The notes: generated by a model from the letters alone, not told the origin. Positions 26,054 to 36,658 are shown, counted from the stretch's first letter. The stretch is DNA of 60,433 bases from Marinilactibacillus psychrotolerans (GCF_900101525.1 NZ_FMZD01000015.1:1-60433), one strand, 5' to 3'. Translations and numbers: made by a program.

Positions 26054-28906
26054 ATGAGTAACGATAAAATTGAAGTCCGAGGTGCACGTTCACACAATCT
26101 CAAAGATATCAATGTAACTATACCACGTGATAAATTTGTTGTAATGACGGGCCTGTCGGGATCTGGTAAAAGCTCGTTAGCATTCGATACTTTATATGCA
26201 GAAGGACAACGTAGATATGTAGAATCCTTATCTGCTTATGCAAGACAATTTTTAGGGCAAATGGATAAACCCGATGTTGATAGTATTGATGGATTGAGTC
26301 CAGCCATATCGATCGATCAGAAAACAACGAGTAATAATCCTCGATCTACTGTAGGAACTGCTACAGAAATCAACGATTACATGAGATTGATGTACGCTCG
26401 TATTGGAACACCAATCTGCCCGAATGATGGTACTGAAATCTCTAGTCAAACGATTGACCAAATGTCAGACAAAATTATGGAGAATCCTGAAAAAACGAGA
26501 ATTCAAATTTTAGCTCCTATTATAAAAGAGAAAAAAGGACAACACAAAAAGGTGCTTGAGAAAATTAAATCTGAAGGCTATGTTCGCTTAAGAATTGATG
26601 GAGAAATGGCTGATATCGGCGATACGATTGAGCTGGAAAAAAATAAGAAACACACAATTGATGTAGTTGTGGATAGAATTGTGATTAAAGAGGGGATTAG
26701 ATCACGTCTCTTTGAATCTATTGAATCTGCTTTAAGATTAGCCGATGGTTTCGTAGTAGCAGACATTATGGGAGATAGAGAAGAATTATTTAGTGAACAT
26801 TATGCTTGTCCTCATTGTGGATTTACCCTTCCGAAAGTGGAACCTAGATTATTTTCATTTAACGCTCCATTTGGTGCCTGTGAAGCTTGTGATGGACTTG
26901 GGACAAACCTCGAAGTCGATTTAGACCTTGTAATTCCAGATGATTCTCTTTCTATTGACGATGGAGCCATTATTCCCTGGAATCCAATTAGTTCTAACTA
27001 TTATCCACAGATGCTTTCACAAGCGTGTGAGACATTTGGAATTAAAACAGATGTTCCATTCAAAGACTTGTCAGAAGAAGATAAAGAAATTATATTGAAT
27101 GGTTCTGGAGATAGAAAATTTCATTTTCATTATAAAAATGATTTTGGTAATGTAAGAGATACAATGATTCCATTTGAAGGAATTTTAAACAATATTACAA
27201 GACGCTATAAAGAAACAAGTAGCGATTTTACGAGAAATCAGATGCTGCAATATATGACTGAGCTAGAATGTCCAGTATGTAAAGGTAAACGATTAAATCG
27301 ACAAGCATTATCAGTTAAAGTATTAGGTAAAGATATCGGAGAGATTAACCAGTTATCTATAGAAGATGCGCATTCATTTTTTGAAGAAATGAATTTATCT
27401 TCAAGAAATACAACGATTGCACTGCCAATACAAAAAGAAATTTTAGATCGACTACGTTTCTTAAAAAATGTTGGATTAGACTACCTTACATTGAACCGAA
27501 GAGCAGGATCACTTTCCGGGGGAGAAGCACAAAGAATCCGACTAGCAACGCAGATAGGATCTAATTTATCGGGCGTTCTTTATATTTTAGATGAACCTTC
27601 TATCGGTCTTCATCAGAGAGACAATAATAGATTAATTGAATCACTAAAAAAAATGAGAGATTTAGGGAATACATTAATTGTTGTAGAACATGATGAAGAT
27701 ACTATGCGTGCAGCTGATTATCTGATTGATATTGGGCCAGGTGCTGGAGAACAAGGTGGAGAAATCGTTGCAATCGGGACACCAGAAGAAGTAGAAAAAA
27801 ATACCGATTCATTAACAGGTGCATATCTTTCGGGTGATAAATTTATTTCGGTTCCTGATAAACGAAGATCAGAAGAACTGGGACAGATTGTAGTAAAAGG
27901 TGCTCGAGAAAATAACTTAAAGAATATAGATGTTGCTTTTCCACTTGGCAGATTTATCGCTGTAACAGGTGTATCTGGTTCGGGAAAAAGTTCCTTAGTC
28001 AATGGGATTTTGAAAAAAGCTTTAGCTAGAGAAATTGGTCGTTCAAAAGCAAAACCTGGATTGCATAATACGATTACTGGGTATGAAGAAATAGAAAAAA
28101 TTATTGATATTGATCAAAGCCCAATTGGACGAACGCCTAGAAGTAACCCGGCTACTTATACAAGTGTATTTGATGATATAAGAGATTTGTTTGCTAAAAC
28201 AAATGAAGCGAAGATGCGTGGTTACAAAAAGGGTCGTTTTAGCTTCAATGTAAAAGGCGGACGATGTGAAGCTTGTAAAGGTGATGGAATCATAAAAATA
28301 GAGATGCACTTTTTACCTGATGTTTATGTGCCCTGTGAAGTCTGTCATGGAACAAGGTATAATTCAGAAACATTAGAAGTTAAATATAAAGGCAAAAATA
28401 TTGCTGAAGTTCTTGAAATGGACATTACGGAAGCTGCTGAATTTTTTGAAAATGTACCCAAAATCTCTAGGAAAATGCAGACGATTATTGATGTTGGTTT
28501 AGGATATATGACGTTAGGCCAACCGGCTACAACTTTATCCGGTGGAGAAGCACAGCGTATGAAATTGGCCAGTGAATTACACAAAAGACAAAATGGGCAT
28601 AATTTTTATATATTAGATGAGCCCACTACTGGATTACATGCAGATGATATTTCAAGATTATTAGTTGTATTAGACCGATTAGTAGAGGCGGGCAATACCG
28701 TCCTAGTTATTGAACATAATCTAGATGTAATTAAAGTTGCAGATTATGTTATTGACTTAGGTCCAGAAGGAGGAGCTGGCGGCGGTACGATTATTGCTAC
28801 CGGAACGCCTGAAGAAGTTGCTGAAGTCAAAGAAAGTCACACGGGACTTTATCTAAAGGATGCCCTCGAAAAAGATAGACTACGTAAAGAAAATTTAAAA
28901 GTATAG
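26054..28906 (+). CDS. uvrA: UvrA, excinuclease ABC subunit A
   Basis: UvrA is the damage-sensing ATPase of nucleotide excision repair; it loads UvrB at lesions. The 950-aa protein has two ABC modules: Walker [10 protein letters not shown] (about 32) and GVSGSGKSS (about 642), signatures SLSGGEAQR (about 487) and TLSGGEAQR (about 832), and Walker B segments [11 protein letters not shown] and [11 protein letters not shown]. Zinc clusters CPHCGF ... CEACDG and CEACKGDG ... CEVCHG are intact. AAAGGGAATG precedes the ATG. uvrB, usually directly upstream in Firmicutes, is not in this window, so UvrB must be encoded elsewhere. Confidence 0.97.
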   Translation: MSNDKIEVRGARSHNLKDINVTIPRDKFVVMTGLSGSGKSSLAFDTLYAEGQRRYVESLSAYARQFLGQMDKPDVDSIDGLSPAISIDQKTTSNNPRSTVGTATEINDYMRLMYARIGTPICPNDGTEISSQTIDQMSDKIMENPEKTRIQILAPIIKEKKGQHKKVLEKIKSEGYVRLRIDGEMADIGDTIELEKNKKHTIDVVVDRIVIKEGIRSRLFESIESALRLADGFVVADIMGDREELFSEHYACPHCGFTLPKVEPRLFSFNAPFGACEACDGLGTNLEVDLDLVIPDDSLSIDDGAIIPWNPISSNYYPQMLSQACETFGIKTDVPFKDLSEEDKEIILNGSGDRKFHFHYKNDFGNVRDTMIPFEGILNNITRRYKETSSDFTRNQMLQYMTELECPVCKGKRLNRQALSVKVLGKDIGEINQLSIEDAHSFFEEMNLSSRNTTIALPIQKEILDRLRFLKNVGLDYLTLNRRAGSLSGGEAQRIRLATQIGSNLSGVLYILDEPSIGLHQRDNNRLIESLKKMRDLGNTLIVVEHDEDTMRAADYLIDIGPGAGEQGGEIVAIGTPEEVEKNTDSLTGAYLSGDKFISVPDKRRSEELGQIVVKGARENNLKNIDVAFPLGRFIAVTGVSGSGKSSLVNGILKKALAREIGRSKAKPGLHNTITGYEEIEKIIDIDQSPIGRTPRSNPATYTSVFDDIRDLFAKTNEAKMRGYKKGRFSFNVKGGRCEACKGDGIIKIEMHFLPDVYVPCEVCHGTRYNSETLEVKYKGKNIAEVLEMDITEAAEFFENVPKISRKMQTIIDVGLGYMTLGQPATTLSGGEAQRMKLASELHKRQNGHNFYILDEPTTGLHADDISRLLVVLDRLVEAGNTVLVIEHNLDVIKVADYVIDLGPEGGAGGGTIIATGTPEEVAEVKESHTGLYLKDALEKDRLRKENLKV

Positions 28907-28919
28907 TGTAGAAAATCAG

Positions 28920-29057
28920 AAACGAGGCTGGGACAAAAGTTTCTATTAAGCCATAATTTGAAGTGTACAACAACCAAAAACCCCGTCAAATCCAGGAAAT
29001 TCAATCCTTGATTTGACGGGGTTTTACATTCTATCTAGTTTTGTACCAGTCTCGTTT
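28920..29057. repeat. Nested palindromic repeat (cruciform) after uvrA
   Basis: An outer 19-bp stem pairs 28920-28938 (AAACGAGGCTGGGACAAAA) with 29039-29057; the only two mismatches would be G-U pairs in RNA. Inside it, AAAACCCCGTCAAATC (28977-28992) pairs perfectly over 16 bp with 29010-29025, followed by TTTT, and acts as a bidirectional terminator. The GAGGCTGGGACAAAA end sequence resembles small dispersed intergenic repeats known from several Lactobacillales and staphylococci. No open frame is inside. Confidence 0.8.
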
Positions 29058-29252
29058 TTACGTATTTAAGGTTTTAAAAAATAAAATATCAGTCGTAAGT
29101 CCTATGACATTTACGCTCATATGTTGCATAATGTTTATAAGGATAGAAAAAAACCTATCCTGAATGTGCCGCTATTAAATTAGACTCAAGAATAAATTAA
29201 ATTATAGTGATTTTAGGGATAGTAGATTGAAAATTGAACGGGAGGAAAAGAC
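29058..29252 (+). other. Intergenic region before the yvlBCD-like operon
   Basis: It has no coding frame. AGGATAG and CTATCCT (about 29140-29161) form a 7-bp stem around an A-rich loop. A possible -10 (TATAGT near 29205) precedes the ribosome binding site GGGAGG used at 29253. Confidence 0.35.
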
Positions 29253-31028
29253 ATGCAAGAGAGAGAACGTATTTTAGAATTAGTTAAAAATGGTGTGATT
29301 TCAACTCAGGAAGGCTTAGATCTATTAGAATCATTAGTGAAAAAAGAAGATAAGAAACAAGAAAAAAAAGACTTCGCTCAACCAGATACAAAACAGTCTA
29401 AAGCAGAAGAGAAAAAAGAACAGAAAAGTGAAGAAAAAGATAAATATTCTGAAGCAAATACACAAGAAACAAATCAACAAAAATATACTGATGCTGAAAA
29501 AGCAAAAATAAATTCTCAATTAGAAAAAGAACTAGAGAATTTGTCATCAGAAATTAATCATTACTCTGTGAAACTTGATCAAGTAAATGATAAACTGACA
29601 AACACTAAAAAGGTCTTAGAAAGTAAAAAGTCTGAGTTATATAAAATTAAAGAAGGTTCAAGATTAGAAAAATCTGATGAAATTACTGCAATTCGATCTG
29701 ATATTCTTAACTTGGAAAAAGAAATCTCTTTAATTCAAAAAATTGATGAATTAGATAATACTGCAGAAGTCGCAGAATTGAAATCTGATTTGAATGATAA
29801 AATAGCTGAGTTAGAAAAAGTACAAGCTGAAACTGATCCAGATAAAAAAATAGAAATCGAAGAATTAGAGAAAGAAATTAAAAGGTTAGAAGAACAAGCT
29901 GAGGAAACTCAAAAAGATAAAATAACACTTATGAAGAAATTGCATGCTATTAAAATGAAACAATGGACCACCAAAGCAAAACAAGTTTCAGAGAAATTAG
30001 AAATTCCTGAAAATTGGAAAGACGAAGCAAGTGAGACATTTTCTAAAGCTGGCAAGCAAATCGAAGCAAGCGGGAAAGAACTAGGGAAACTAATAAGAGA
30101 ATCAGTTTCTACTTCTATGAAAAGTGATACTGCTCAATCAGTTAAAGGTTCAATCAATTCTGCATTTGAGAACTTTGATTGGAAAGATATTAATATTAAG
30201 GTACCGAAATTAGCTTCTACAGCATTTGAACACGAATGGACATTTGAAGAAACAACAGCTAGCATTTTAGATTTTAAACTTGCCAATGGACAATTTAAAA
30301 TTGAATCTAGCCCAAACAATACAATCAAAGTCTCTGCAAAAATTAAAATATATGGTAAAATAAATGAAGAAACGCCGTTAAAAGCATTTGAAGATCGTAG
30401 TCATATTGAAATTGATGATGATAAGTTTATTTTCCATGTTCCAAATAAAAGAGTCGAAGCGACTATTACAATGTCACTTCCTAAAAGAATATATGATTAT
30501 ACTGCAATTAAACTATTGAATGGAGATGTCTTATTCAATGAGTTCGCAGGTAAAGATGTATTTGTTAAATCAACAAATGGGGATATGATATTCAAAAATA
30601 CTGAAGCTGTTATGTTAGAAATTAAAGGAACAAATGGAGATATTCAAGTTAAAAATTCAGAAATTCGTGATTTCTTAGTCAGCACCGTCAATGGAAATAT
30701 TGCTTACAAAGGTGCCCCTTTAAGTTCTGATGTATCCACAACAAATGGAGATATTAAACTTACCTTGAACAGTAAAGAAATGACTCGAATCAAAGCGAGT
30801 TCTGTAAATGGAGATGTTAAAATCGCTATTCCGTTAGAAGTTGATGTTGAAGGAGAAGCTAAAACGGTTTTTGGGAAAGTGAAAAGTCGATTAAATGAGA
30901 TTGATATTCAATCACAAAAAGACACAAAGCTTAATTTTAGACGTATTCGTCAAGGACAAGTGCTTCAACTAACTGCACAAACGACTTCTGGGAATGTTTT
31001 ATTAAAAGATACAAATGAATCTAAATAG
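29253..31028 (+). CDS. YvlB-like DUF4097 beta-helix protein with long coiled coil
   Basis: A 591-aa cytoplasmic protein. Residues 1-30 (ERERILELVKNGVISTQEGLDLLESL) form the short helical module that begins YvlB-type proteins. Residues 30-230 are very Lys/Glu-rich with heptad character (coiled coil). Residues ~330-590 are a DUF4097 repeat region in which a short strand unit with TNGD or NGDV recurs (LLNGDVLF, STNGDMIF, GTNGDIQV, TVNGNIAY, TTNGDIKL, SVNGDVKI), fitting a right-handed beta-helix like LiaG/YvlB. B. subtilis YvlB is only about 365 aa, so the coiled coil is an expansion. It heads an operon with PspC and YvlD-like genes, suggesting envelope-stress function. Confidence 0.82.
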   Translation: MQERERILELVKNGVISTQEGLDLLESLVKKEDKKQEKKDFAQPDTKQSKAEEKKEQKSEEKDKYSEANTQETNQQKYTDAEKAKINSQLEKELENLSSEINHYSVKLDQVNDKLTNTKKVLESKKSELYKIKEGSRLEKSDEITAIRSDILNLEKEISLIQKIDELDNTAEVAELKSDLNDKIAELEKVQAETDPDKKIEIEELEKEIKRLEEQAEETQKDKITLMKKLHAIKMKQWTTKAKQVSEKLEIPENWKDEASETFSKAGKQIEASGKELGKLIRESVSTSMKSDTAQSVKGSINSAFENFDWKDINIKVPKLASTAFEHEWTFEETTASILDFKLANGQFKIESSPNNTIKVSAKIKIYGKINEETPLKAFEDRSHIEIDDDKFIFHVPNKRVEATITMSLPKRIYDYTAIKLLNGDVLFNEFAGKDVFVKSTNGDMIFKNTEAVMLEIKGTNGDIQVKNSEIRDFLVSTVNGNIAYKGAPLSSDVSTTNGDIKLTLNSKEMTRIKASSVNGDVKIAIPLEVDVEGEAKTVFGKVKSRLNEIDIQSQKDTKLNFRRIRQGQVLQLTAQTTSGNVLLKDTNESK

Positions 31029-31046
31029 TAAAGGAAGGTTAATATA

Positions 31047-31358
31047 ATGGGAAATTTAAAAAAATCAAAAGATAATGCAGTGATATTCGGAGTTATTGGA
31101 GGTATTGGTGAATATTTTAATATTGATCCAGTATTATTGCGTGTTATCTTAGTTGTTATTACTTTCTTAGGAGTCGGAACTACGATTCCTGTCTATCTGG
31201 TAATGGCGCTACTAATGCCGGACGGGAACTCATCAAGAAAAAACACAGAGTATAATCCCTTTTCGAATTCTTCAAGTGGGCATACAAATAAACAAAAATC
31301 TAAATCACAAAGAAAAGAAGCTGAAAAGGTAAAAGAGGATGACTGGAGTGATTTTTAA
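31047..31358 (+). CDS. PspC-domain membrane protein (YvlC-like)
   Basis: A 103-aa protein with the PspC domain in residues 1-65: LKKSKDNAVIFGVIGGIGEYFNIDP, then a hydrophobic segment (LLRVILVVITFLG ... VYLVMALLMP). A hydrophilic Ser/Lys-rich tail follows. PspC proteins sense or regulate membrane stress, and YvlC is the Bacillus counterpart. It starts 18 bp after the YvlB-like gene, preceded by GGAAGG, and the next gene begins 3 bp after its stop, so the three are one operon. Confidence 0.88.
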   Translation: MGNLKKSKDNAVIFGVIGGIGEYFNIDPVLLRVILVVITFLGVGTTIPVYLVMALLMPDGNSSRKNTEYNPFSNSSSGHTNKQKSKSQRKEAEKVKEDDWSDF

Positions 31359-31360
31359 TA

Positions 31361-31696
31361 ATGAAATGGTGGCAGAGAATATTAGCTAATACCATCATAT
31401 TCTTAGCATTAGCTGGATTTTTAGATGGATTTATGATTTCTACATGGGCAACTGCTCTGATAGCTGCTGTTGTGTTTGCTGGACTGAACCTTTTTGTTAA
31501 ACCGATATTAGTCTTATTATCACTTCCAATTACTTTTATGACTTTAGGATTATTTTACTTTGTCATTAATGGATTGATGCTGTGGTTCACAGCATCATTA
31601 GTAAGTGGGTTTGAGTTTAGTTCATTTTGGCTTGCGCTTGTTGTAGCTTTGATTGTATCTGCACTTAATGCTTTTTTAAGCAGCGGATATGAATAA
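31361..31696 (+). CDS. YvlD-like small membrane protein (phage holin family 4)
   Basis: A 111-aa protein that is almost entirely hydrophobic, with four TM segments (about 6-24, 27-47, 52-78, 85-107) and the family pattern FVKPILVLLSLPITFMTLGLFYFVINGLMLW. The family name comes from distant similarity to holins; YvlD has no proven lytic role. It is the third gene of the yvlBCD-like operon, beginning 3 bp after the PspC gene, and is followed by a very strong terminator. Confidence 0.88.
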   Translation: MKWWQRILANTIIFLALAGFLDGFMISTWATALIAAVVFAGLNLFVKPILVLLSLPITFMTLGLFYFVINGLMLWFTASLVSGFEFSSFWLALVVALIVSALNAFLSSGYE

Positions 31697-31719
31697 GTTG
31701 TTCGAACTAATAAAAATTG

Positions 31720-31765
31720 ACTATTGAAATCAGATTAGTTACTCTGATTTCAATAGTTTTTTTTA
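31720..31765 (+). terminator. Terminator after the yvlBCD-like operon
   Basis: A perfect 15-bp stem (31720-31734 with 31743-31757) around an 8-base loop, then a run of eight T. Confidence 0.95.
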
Positions 31766-31993
31766 TTAAAATGGAAGGTCTTATCTTGGGAAGTACTGAT
31801 TTATTATCTATAAACAAAAGCTTAATTGTGATATGATGTAAGTGCTTATTAGTTTTTAAGCAACGTTAAATAGTAGAAATAAATTTCTTGAGAAATAGTT
31901 GATTTAGGGAAATAAACTGACTTGAAAACTAATAAGGTAGAATCAGTTATTGTATTTCCTAATGCAAGTCAGAGGTTAGCGAAGGAGAGTAAA

Positions 31994-32932
31994 ATGACAA
32001 ATATAGTAACAATCAAAGAGCTTGTTGCAGAAATGAATGATATAAAAGTTTTAGTAGGTGAAGATCACTTAGACCGCCATATAACCATCAGTGATTTGTC
32101 TCGTCCGGCATTGGAATTAACAGGATACTTCAGCTTTTATCCTCAAAATCGTATTCAACTACTGGGACGTACGGAGCTATCATTTGTTGATCGAATGACA
32201 AGTGATGAACGATACATTATTATGAAAAGAATGTGTCAGGCAGATACGCCGGCATTTTTAGTTTCTAGAAGCCAAGAACCGCCAAAAGAGCTGATCAAAG
32301 CAGCTACTGAAAAAGGCATTCCTGTATTGGTGTCTACTAGACCAACAACTCGATTATCGTCTAATGTAACAAATTTTTTAGAAGAACGTTTAGCTGAACG
32401 TATTTCTCAACATGGAGTCCTTGTCGATATTTACGGTATGGGCGTATTGATTATTGGAGATTCGGGAATTGGGAAATCTGAGACAGCTCTAGAATTGATT
32501 CAACGAGGTCATCGATTAGTGGCTGATGATCGAGTAGAACTTTATATGATGGATGAAAATCGTATCATCGGTGAGCCACCAGAAATATTACGGCACCTGA
32601 TTGAAATCAGAGGAATTGGCGTAATTGATGTCGTGAATTTATTTGGGGTGGGTGCAATTAGAACAAGTAAAACAGTAGATTTAGTAATGAATTTAGAACA
32701 TTGGGACCGTAATCGTGAGTATGATCGATTAGGAAATAACTTAGAAAACATGCGTTTCTTTAATGTTGATGTACCCAAACTATCTATTCCAGTTCGAGTT
32801 GGACGTAATCTGTCAATCATTATCGAAATTGCTGCTATGAATATTAGAGCCAAAGAGATGGGCTATGATGCTACCGTAACCTTTGAGCGCAATTTAGGAA
32901 AATTAATCGAAAGAAACTCACAAGACTTGTAG
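31994..32932 (+). CDS. hprK: HPr kinase/phosphorylase
   Basis: HprK phosphorylates HPr at Ser46 when glycolytic intermediates are high and removes it with pyrophosphate release; P-Ser-HPr is the CcpA co-repressor. The 312-aa protein has an N-terminal MurF-like domain, Walker A GDSGIGKSE (about 155-163), and the K/P signature EIRGIGVIDVVNLFG (about 202). ATG 31994 follows GGAGAG and gives the standard start (MTNIVTIKELV). The open frame from 31922 is an artefact. It heads the operon hprK-lgt-ppaX-gpsA. The cre-like sites of the xyl genes are its indirect targets. Confidence 0.96.
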   Translation: MTNIVTIKELVAEMNDIKVLVGEDHLDRHITISDLSRPALELTGYFSFYPQNRIQLLGRTELSFVDRMTSDERYIIMKRMCQADTPAFLVSRSQEPPKELIKAATEKGIPVLVSTRPTTRLSSNVTNFLEERLAERISQHGVLVDIYGMGVLIIGDSGIGKSETALELIQRGHRLVADDRVELYMMDENRIIGEPPEILRHLIEIRGIGVIDVVNLFGVGAIRTSKTVDLVMNLEHWDRNREYDRLGNNLENMRFFNVDVPKLSIPVRVGRNLSIIIEIAAMNIRAKEMGYDATVTFERNLGKLIERNSQDL

Positions 32933-32950
32933 TATGGAGGAAATAAATCA

Positions 32951-33820
32951 ATGAATTTTACTTTAGGAGCGATTGATCCAGTGGCTTTTCAATTTGGCCC
33001 TTTAAAGGTTGCTTGGTATGGGATCATTATAGTTTTTGGAATGTTTGTAGCTGTCTGGCTAAGTATCAGAGAAGGGGAAAAACGAGGAATTAAAGAGGAC
33101 TTTATCGTAGATCTAGCTTTTTGGATTATTCCAGCAGGATTAATTGGGGCTAGGATCTACTATGTACTGTTTGAATTGGATGTCTATTTGCAAGACCCAA
33201 TTCGAATGCTCTATATCTGGGAAGGCGGCATCGCGATTTATGGAGGATTGATTGCAGGCTTTGCAACCTTAGTCTGGTTTACCAAAAAAAGAGGTATCCC
33301 AGTTTGGTTATTATTAGATGTGTTAGCTCCACATGTCATGATAGCTCAGGCAATTGGCCGCTGGGGGAACTTTATCAACCAAGAAGCTCATGGTGGAGAA
33401 GTTAGTCGTGCTTTTTTAGAAAGATTATTTTTACCAAAATTTATTATTGACCAAATGTATATAAATGGTACTTACTATCATCCAACCTTCCTATACGAAT
33501 CATTATGGAATGTTGTAGGTTTTATAATCTTAATGGTTCTACGTAGCAAAGATAAAGTGTTGAGAAGAGGAGAGGTCGCTTTAGGGTACGTTGCCTGGTA
33601 TGGACTAGGAAGATTTTGGATAGAAGGTATGCGAACAGACAGTCTTTATTTTGGACCATTCCGTGTTTCACAAGTCTTATCTGTCATTCTATTTTTAGGC
33701 TCTATAGCTTGGATCATATACAGAAGAAATTATCAGTATCCAAAACCTCCTTATTATACAGAAGGGATGCTTCCAGAGCAGACTTTTGCTGAGAAGAAGA
33801 GAAAATTTCAATCAAAATAA
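32951..33820 (+). CDS. lgt: Prolipoprotein diacylglyceryl transferase
   Basis: Lgt adds diacylglycerol from phosphatidylglycerol to the lipobox cysteine of prolipoproteins at the membrane. The 289-aa protein has about seven TM segments and the diagnostic signature GRWGNFINQEAHGG (about 135-148), plus RIYYVLFE near 73 and the C-terminal PYYTEGMLPEQ region. It lies 18 bp after hprK, the same order as in Bacillus and many Lactobacillales. Confidence 0.97.
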   Translation: MNFTLGAIDPVAFQFGPLKVAWYGIIIVFGMFVAVWLSIREGEKRGIKEDFIVDLAFWIIPAGLIGARIYYVLFELDVYLQDPIRMLYIWEGGIAIYGGLIAGFATLVWFTKKRGIPVWLLLDVLAPHVMIAQAIGRWGNFINQEAHGGEVSRAFLERLFLPKFIIDQMYINGTYYHPTFLYESLWNVVGFIILMVLRSKDKVLRRGEVALGYVAWYGLGRFWIEGMRTDSLYFGPFRVSQVLSVILFLGSIAWIIYRRNYQYPKPPYYTEGMLPEQTFAEKKRKFQSK

Positions 33821-33855
33821 TAAAATGAATGTTTAGGAAAAGAAAGGGAATTATT

Positions 33856-34551
33856 TTGGAATATACAGCAGCATTATTTGACTTTGATGGGACGTTAGCA
33901 AATTCCAATGAATTGATTAACCGAACCCATTATACAGTTCTAGAAGAACTTTTTCCCGGAAAGTATACAATGGAATCAGTTCGTCAATTTAACGGCCCTT
34001 CACTTGATGAAGTATATGGCACATTAATACCTGATAGAAAACAAGAAATCATTACTAAATACCGTCAGTTGAATTCAGAATTACATGATGAAATGATTAC
34101 GTTATTTAATGGTGTAAAAGAAGAATTGACTTTGCTGAAAGAAAAAGGTGTAAAGTTGGCAATAGTTTCAACAAAAAGGAATGACATGATTGAACGTGGA
34201 ATCAAAGTTCTAGGGCTGGAAAATCTATTTAGCGTTGTGATTGGATCATATTCTTATAGTCATTATAAACCTGATCCGGAGCCAGTCTATAGAGCCCTAG
34301 CAGAGTTGAATGTACCGCATAATCAAGCGGTTATGATTGGAGATAATACGCATGATATAGAATCTGCGACTAATGCGGGAATACCTAGTATATTTGTTGA
34401 GTGGTCTCAGAAAACTTTAAAAGAGATAGAGCCGTATGAACCAACTTACACAGTGAAAAACATGAGAGCCTTATCAGCTATAATTCTGGGTGAAAATATG
34501 AATAAACAGATCCAGCACGAGGAGGTGCCCAGTCAGTGCAAAAACAAGTAG
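33856..34551 (+). CDS. ppaX: Pyrophosphatase PpaX, HAD superfamily
   Basis: PpaX hydrolyses the pyrophosphate that HprK makes when it dephosphorylates P-Ser-HPr. HAD motifs are visible: [12 protein letters not shown] (nucleophile Asp, about residue 8), IVSTKRNDM (motif II), [12 protein letters not shown] (Lys, about 140) and [16 protein letters not shown] (motif III, about 163). I prefer TTG 33856 ([12 protein letters not shown], 231 aa), which has AAAGGGA just upstream; ATG 33829 has no ribosome binding site. It shares an operon with hprK and lgt, and gpsA overlaps its 3' end by 16 bp. Confidence 0.88.
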   Translation: MEYTAALFDFDGTLANSNELINRTHYTVLEELFPGKYTMESVRQFNGPSLDEVYGTLIPDRKQEIITKYRQLNSELHDEMITLFNGVKEELTLLKEKGVKLAIVSTKRNDMIERGIKVLGLENLFSVVIGSYSYSHYKPDPEPVYRALAELNVPHNQAVMIGDNTHDIESATNAGIPSIFVEWSQKTLKEIEPYEPTYTVKNMRALSAIILGENMNKQIQHEEVPSQCKNK

Positions 34552-35537
34552 CCGTTTTAGGAGCAGGATCTTGGGGCACAGCGCTTTCTAAAGTCTTACA
34601 TGAAAATGGGTATTCAGTAAATTTTTGGAGCAGAAATCAAGACCAAGTAGACGAAATTAATCAGTATCACACTAATAAAAAGTATTTACCAGACTCTGTT
34701 TTACCAGAGAAACTTAGAGCAACTAGTGACCTGAAAACAGCTATTCAAACAGCTCAAGTAATTATTTTTGTTGTTCCTACAAAGGCAATTAGAGATTTGG
34801 CACACCAGGTAGCTGAATTTATTAGTGAACCTAAATTAATTGTTCATGCTTCCAAAGGGCTAGAACAACTGACACATAAAAGAATCTCAACGATTTTAGA
34901 AGAAGAAATTCCTATAAAAAAAAGAACAGCCATTGTTGCTTTATCTGGTCCGAGTCATGCAGAAGAGGTTATGGCAAATGATCTAACAACTATTACAGCT
35001 GCGTCTGAAGATGATGAGAGTGCCAAGACTGTCCAAGCCTTATTTATAAATGACTATTTTAGAGTATATACAAATAAGGATATTTTAGGGGTAGAAATTG
35101 GAGCTGCTTTAAAAAATATTATTGCAGTGGGTGCAGGAGCAATTTCCGGTATGGGATTTGGGGATAATGCTAAAGCTGCACTAGTAACTAGGGGACTGGC
35201 TGAAATAACCAGATTGGGTGTCGCAATGGGGGCCGATCCACTAACTTTTATGGGATTGAGTGGTGTTGGAGACTTGATTGTGACCTGTACAAGTCCTCAT
35301 TCTAGAAACTGGCGTGCAGGTCATTTACTAGGAGAAGGACAAGAGATCGATACAATTCTAAATGAAATGGGAATGGTTGTGGAAGGCATATCGACAACAA
35401 AAGCGGCATTTGAATTATCACAAGAATACAATATAGATATGCCGATTACAGACGCAATCTATAAAGTGGTTTATGAGGATGCTGAAGTAAAATATGTTAT
35501 ACTTAAGTTAATGCAACGTGAAGGGAAATCAGAATAA
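34536..35537 (+). CDS. gpsA: Glycerol-3-phosphate dehydrogenase (NAD(P)+)
   Basis: GpsA reduces dihydroxyacetone phosphate to sn-glycerol-3-phosphate for phospholipid and lipoteichoic-acid synthesis. The 333-aa protein has the N-terminal Rossmann motif [11 protein letters not shown], the VHASKGLE and [11 protein letters not shown] segments, and the catalytic Lys region [13 protein letters not shown] (about 190). [13 protein letters not shown] is also diagnostic. It starts with GTG 34536 after GAGGAGG, overlapping ppaX by 16 bp. Confidence 0.97.
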   Translation: MQKQVAVLGAGSWGTALSKVLHENGYSVNFWSRNQDQVDEINQYHTNKKYLPDSVLPEKLRATSDLKTAIQTAQVIIFVVPTKAIRDLAHQVAEFISEPKLIVHASKGLEQLTHKRISTILEEEIPIKKRTAIVALSGPSHAEEVMANDLTTITAASEDDESAKTVQALFINDYFRVYTNKDILGVEIGAALKNIIAVGAGAISGMGFGDNAKAALVTRGLAEITRLGVAMGADPLTFMGLSGVGDLIVTCTSPHSRNWRAGHLLGEGQEIDTILNEMGMVVEGISTTKAAFELSQEYNIDMPITDAIYKVVYEDAEVKYVILKLMQREGKSE

Positions 35538-35633
35538 TATTGGTCTGAATGTAAATTTAATTTAAGGTATCATAATCTACTTGAATGTAGAAGGAAGATT
35601 TTCTACATACTAAGCTAAAAGAAGGAGATTCGA

Positions 35634-36593
35634 ATGAAAAAGGAGAAGAAAGAAATGAAAAAAGTCAGAAAAGCGATTATTCCAGCAGCAGGATATGGGA
35701 CACGTTTCCTACCAGCTACAAAAGCAATGCCAAAAGAAATGATTCCAATCGTAGATAAACCAACGATTCAATTTATTGTAGAAGAAGCAATTGCTTCAGG
35801 CATCGAAGATATTCTTATTATTACAGGGAAATTAAAACGACCAATCGAAGATCACTTTGATTCTAATCCTGAACTTGAAGAAAATTTAAAAGCAAAAGGA
35901 AAACATGAATTACTTAAATTAGTAGAAGAAACAACGGGGTTGAATTTATATTTTGCGAGACAATCTTATCCTCTAGGGTTGGGACATGCTGTTTTGCAAG
36001 CAAAAGCATTCGTAGGCGACGAACCTTTTGTAGTAATGCTAGGTGACGATATTATGGCAGATGAAGTACCTTTAACCAAGCAATTGATTGAAGGGTACGA
36101 AAAAACACATGCTTCTAATATTGCTGTTATGCGAGTCCCTCATGAAGAAACTTCTAACTATGGAATTATTGATCCAGAGGCAGAAGCAGAAGAAGGGCTA
36201 TACAACGTGCGTAAATTTGTTGAAAAACCTGATCCTGAGGATGCACCTAGTGACTTAGCAATAATCGGTAGATATTTGCTAACGCCTCAAATATTTGATC
36301 TATTAGAGAAGCAAGCACCGGGTGTTGGTGGAGAGATTCAGTTAACAGATGCAATTGATGCATTAAATAAAACACAACGCGTTTTTGCTAAAGAATTTAA
36401 AGGGGATCGTTTTGATGTTGGAGACAAATTTGGGTTCTTAAAAACAACCATTCAGTATGGATTGACTCATCCACAAGTTAAAGATGATCTTAAAAATTAT
36501 GTCATTGAACTAGCTAAAGAACTTGAAAATGGTGGAGCAAAAACTAAAATGGATGCAGAATCTCATGAATTGGAAGATAAACAATCTAAATAG
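35634..36593 (+). CDS. galU: UTP-glucose-1-phosphate uridylyltransferase
   Basis: GalU makes UDP-glucose, the precursor for glucosylated teichoic acids, glycolipid anchors and exopolysaccharides. The 319-aa protein has [22 protein letters not shown] (about 14-35), the nucleotidyltransferase signature, then VMLGDDIM (metal Asp, about 141), FVEKPDPED (about 198) and [17 protein letters not shown] precedes ATG 35634. An alternative start at 35655 also has GGAG at suitable spacing, so the first seven Lys/Glu-rich residues are uncertain. With pgcA (50491) it forms the Glc-6-P to UDP-Glc route. Confidence 0.96.
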   Translation: MKKEKKEMKKVRKAIIPAAGYGTRFLPATKAMPKEMIPIVDKPTIQFIVEEAIASGIEDILIITGKLKRPIEDHFDSNPELEENLKAKGKHELLKLVEETTGLNLYFARQSYPLGLGHAVLQAKAFVGDEPFVVMLGDDIMADEVPLTKQLIEGYEKTHASNIAVMRVPHEETSNYGIIDPEAEAEEGLYNVRKFVEKPDPEDAPSDLAIIGRYLLTPQIFDLLEKQAPGVGGEIQLTDAIDALNKTQRVFAKEFKGDRFDVGDKFGFLKTTIQYGLTHPQVKDDLKNYVIELAKELENGGAKTKMDAESHELEDKQSK

Positions 36594-36658
36594 TTTTTCT
36601 TAAAGAACTTATTTGTTCAAATAAAATGATAAAGCAAAAAGTATTGTTATGCATAAAT

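Noticed and set aside
29334-29519. Phe-rich minus-strand frame in the YvlB-like gene
   Set aside because: It is the antisense of the Lys/Glu-rich coiled coil and has no independent support.
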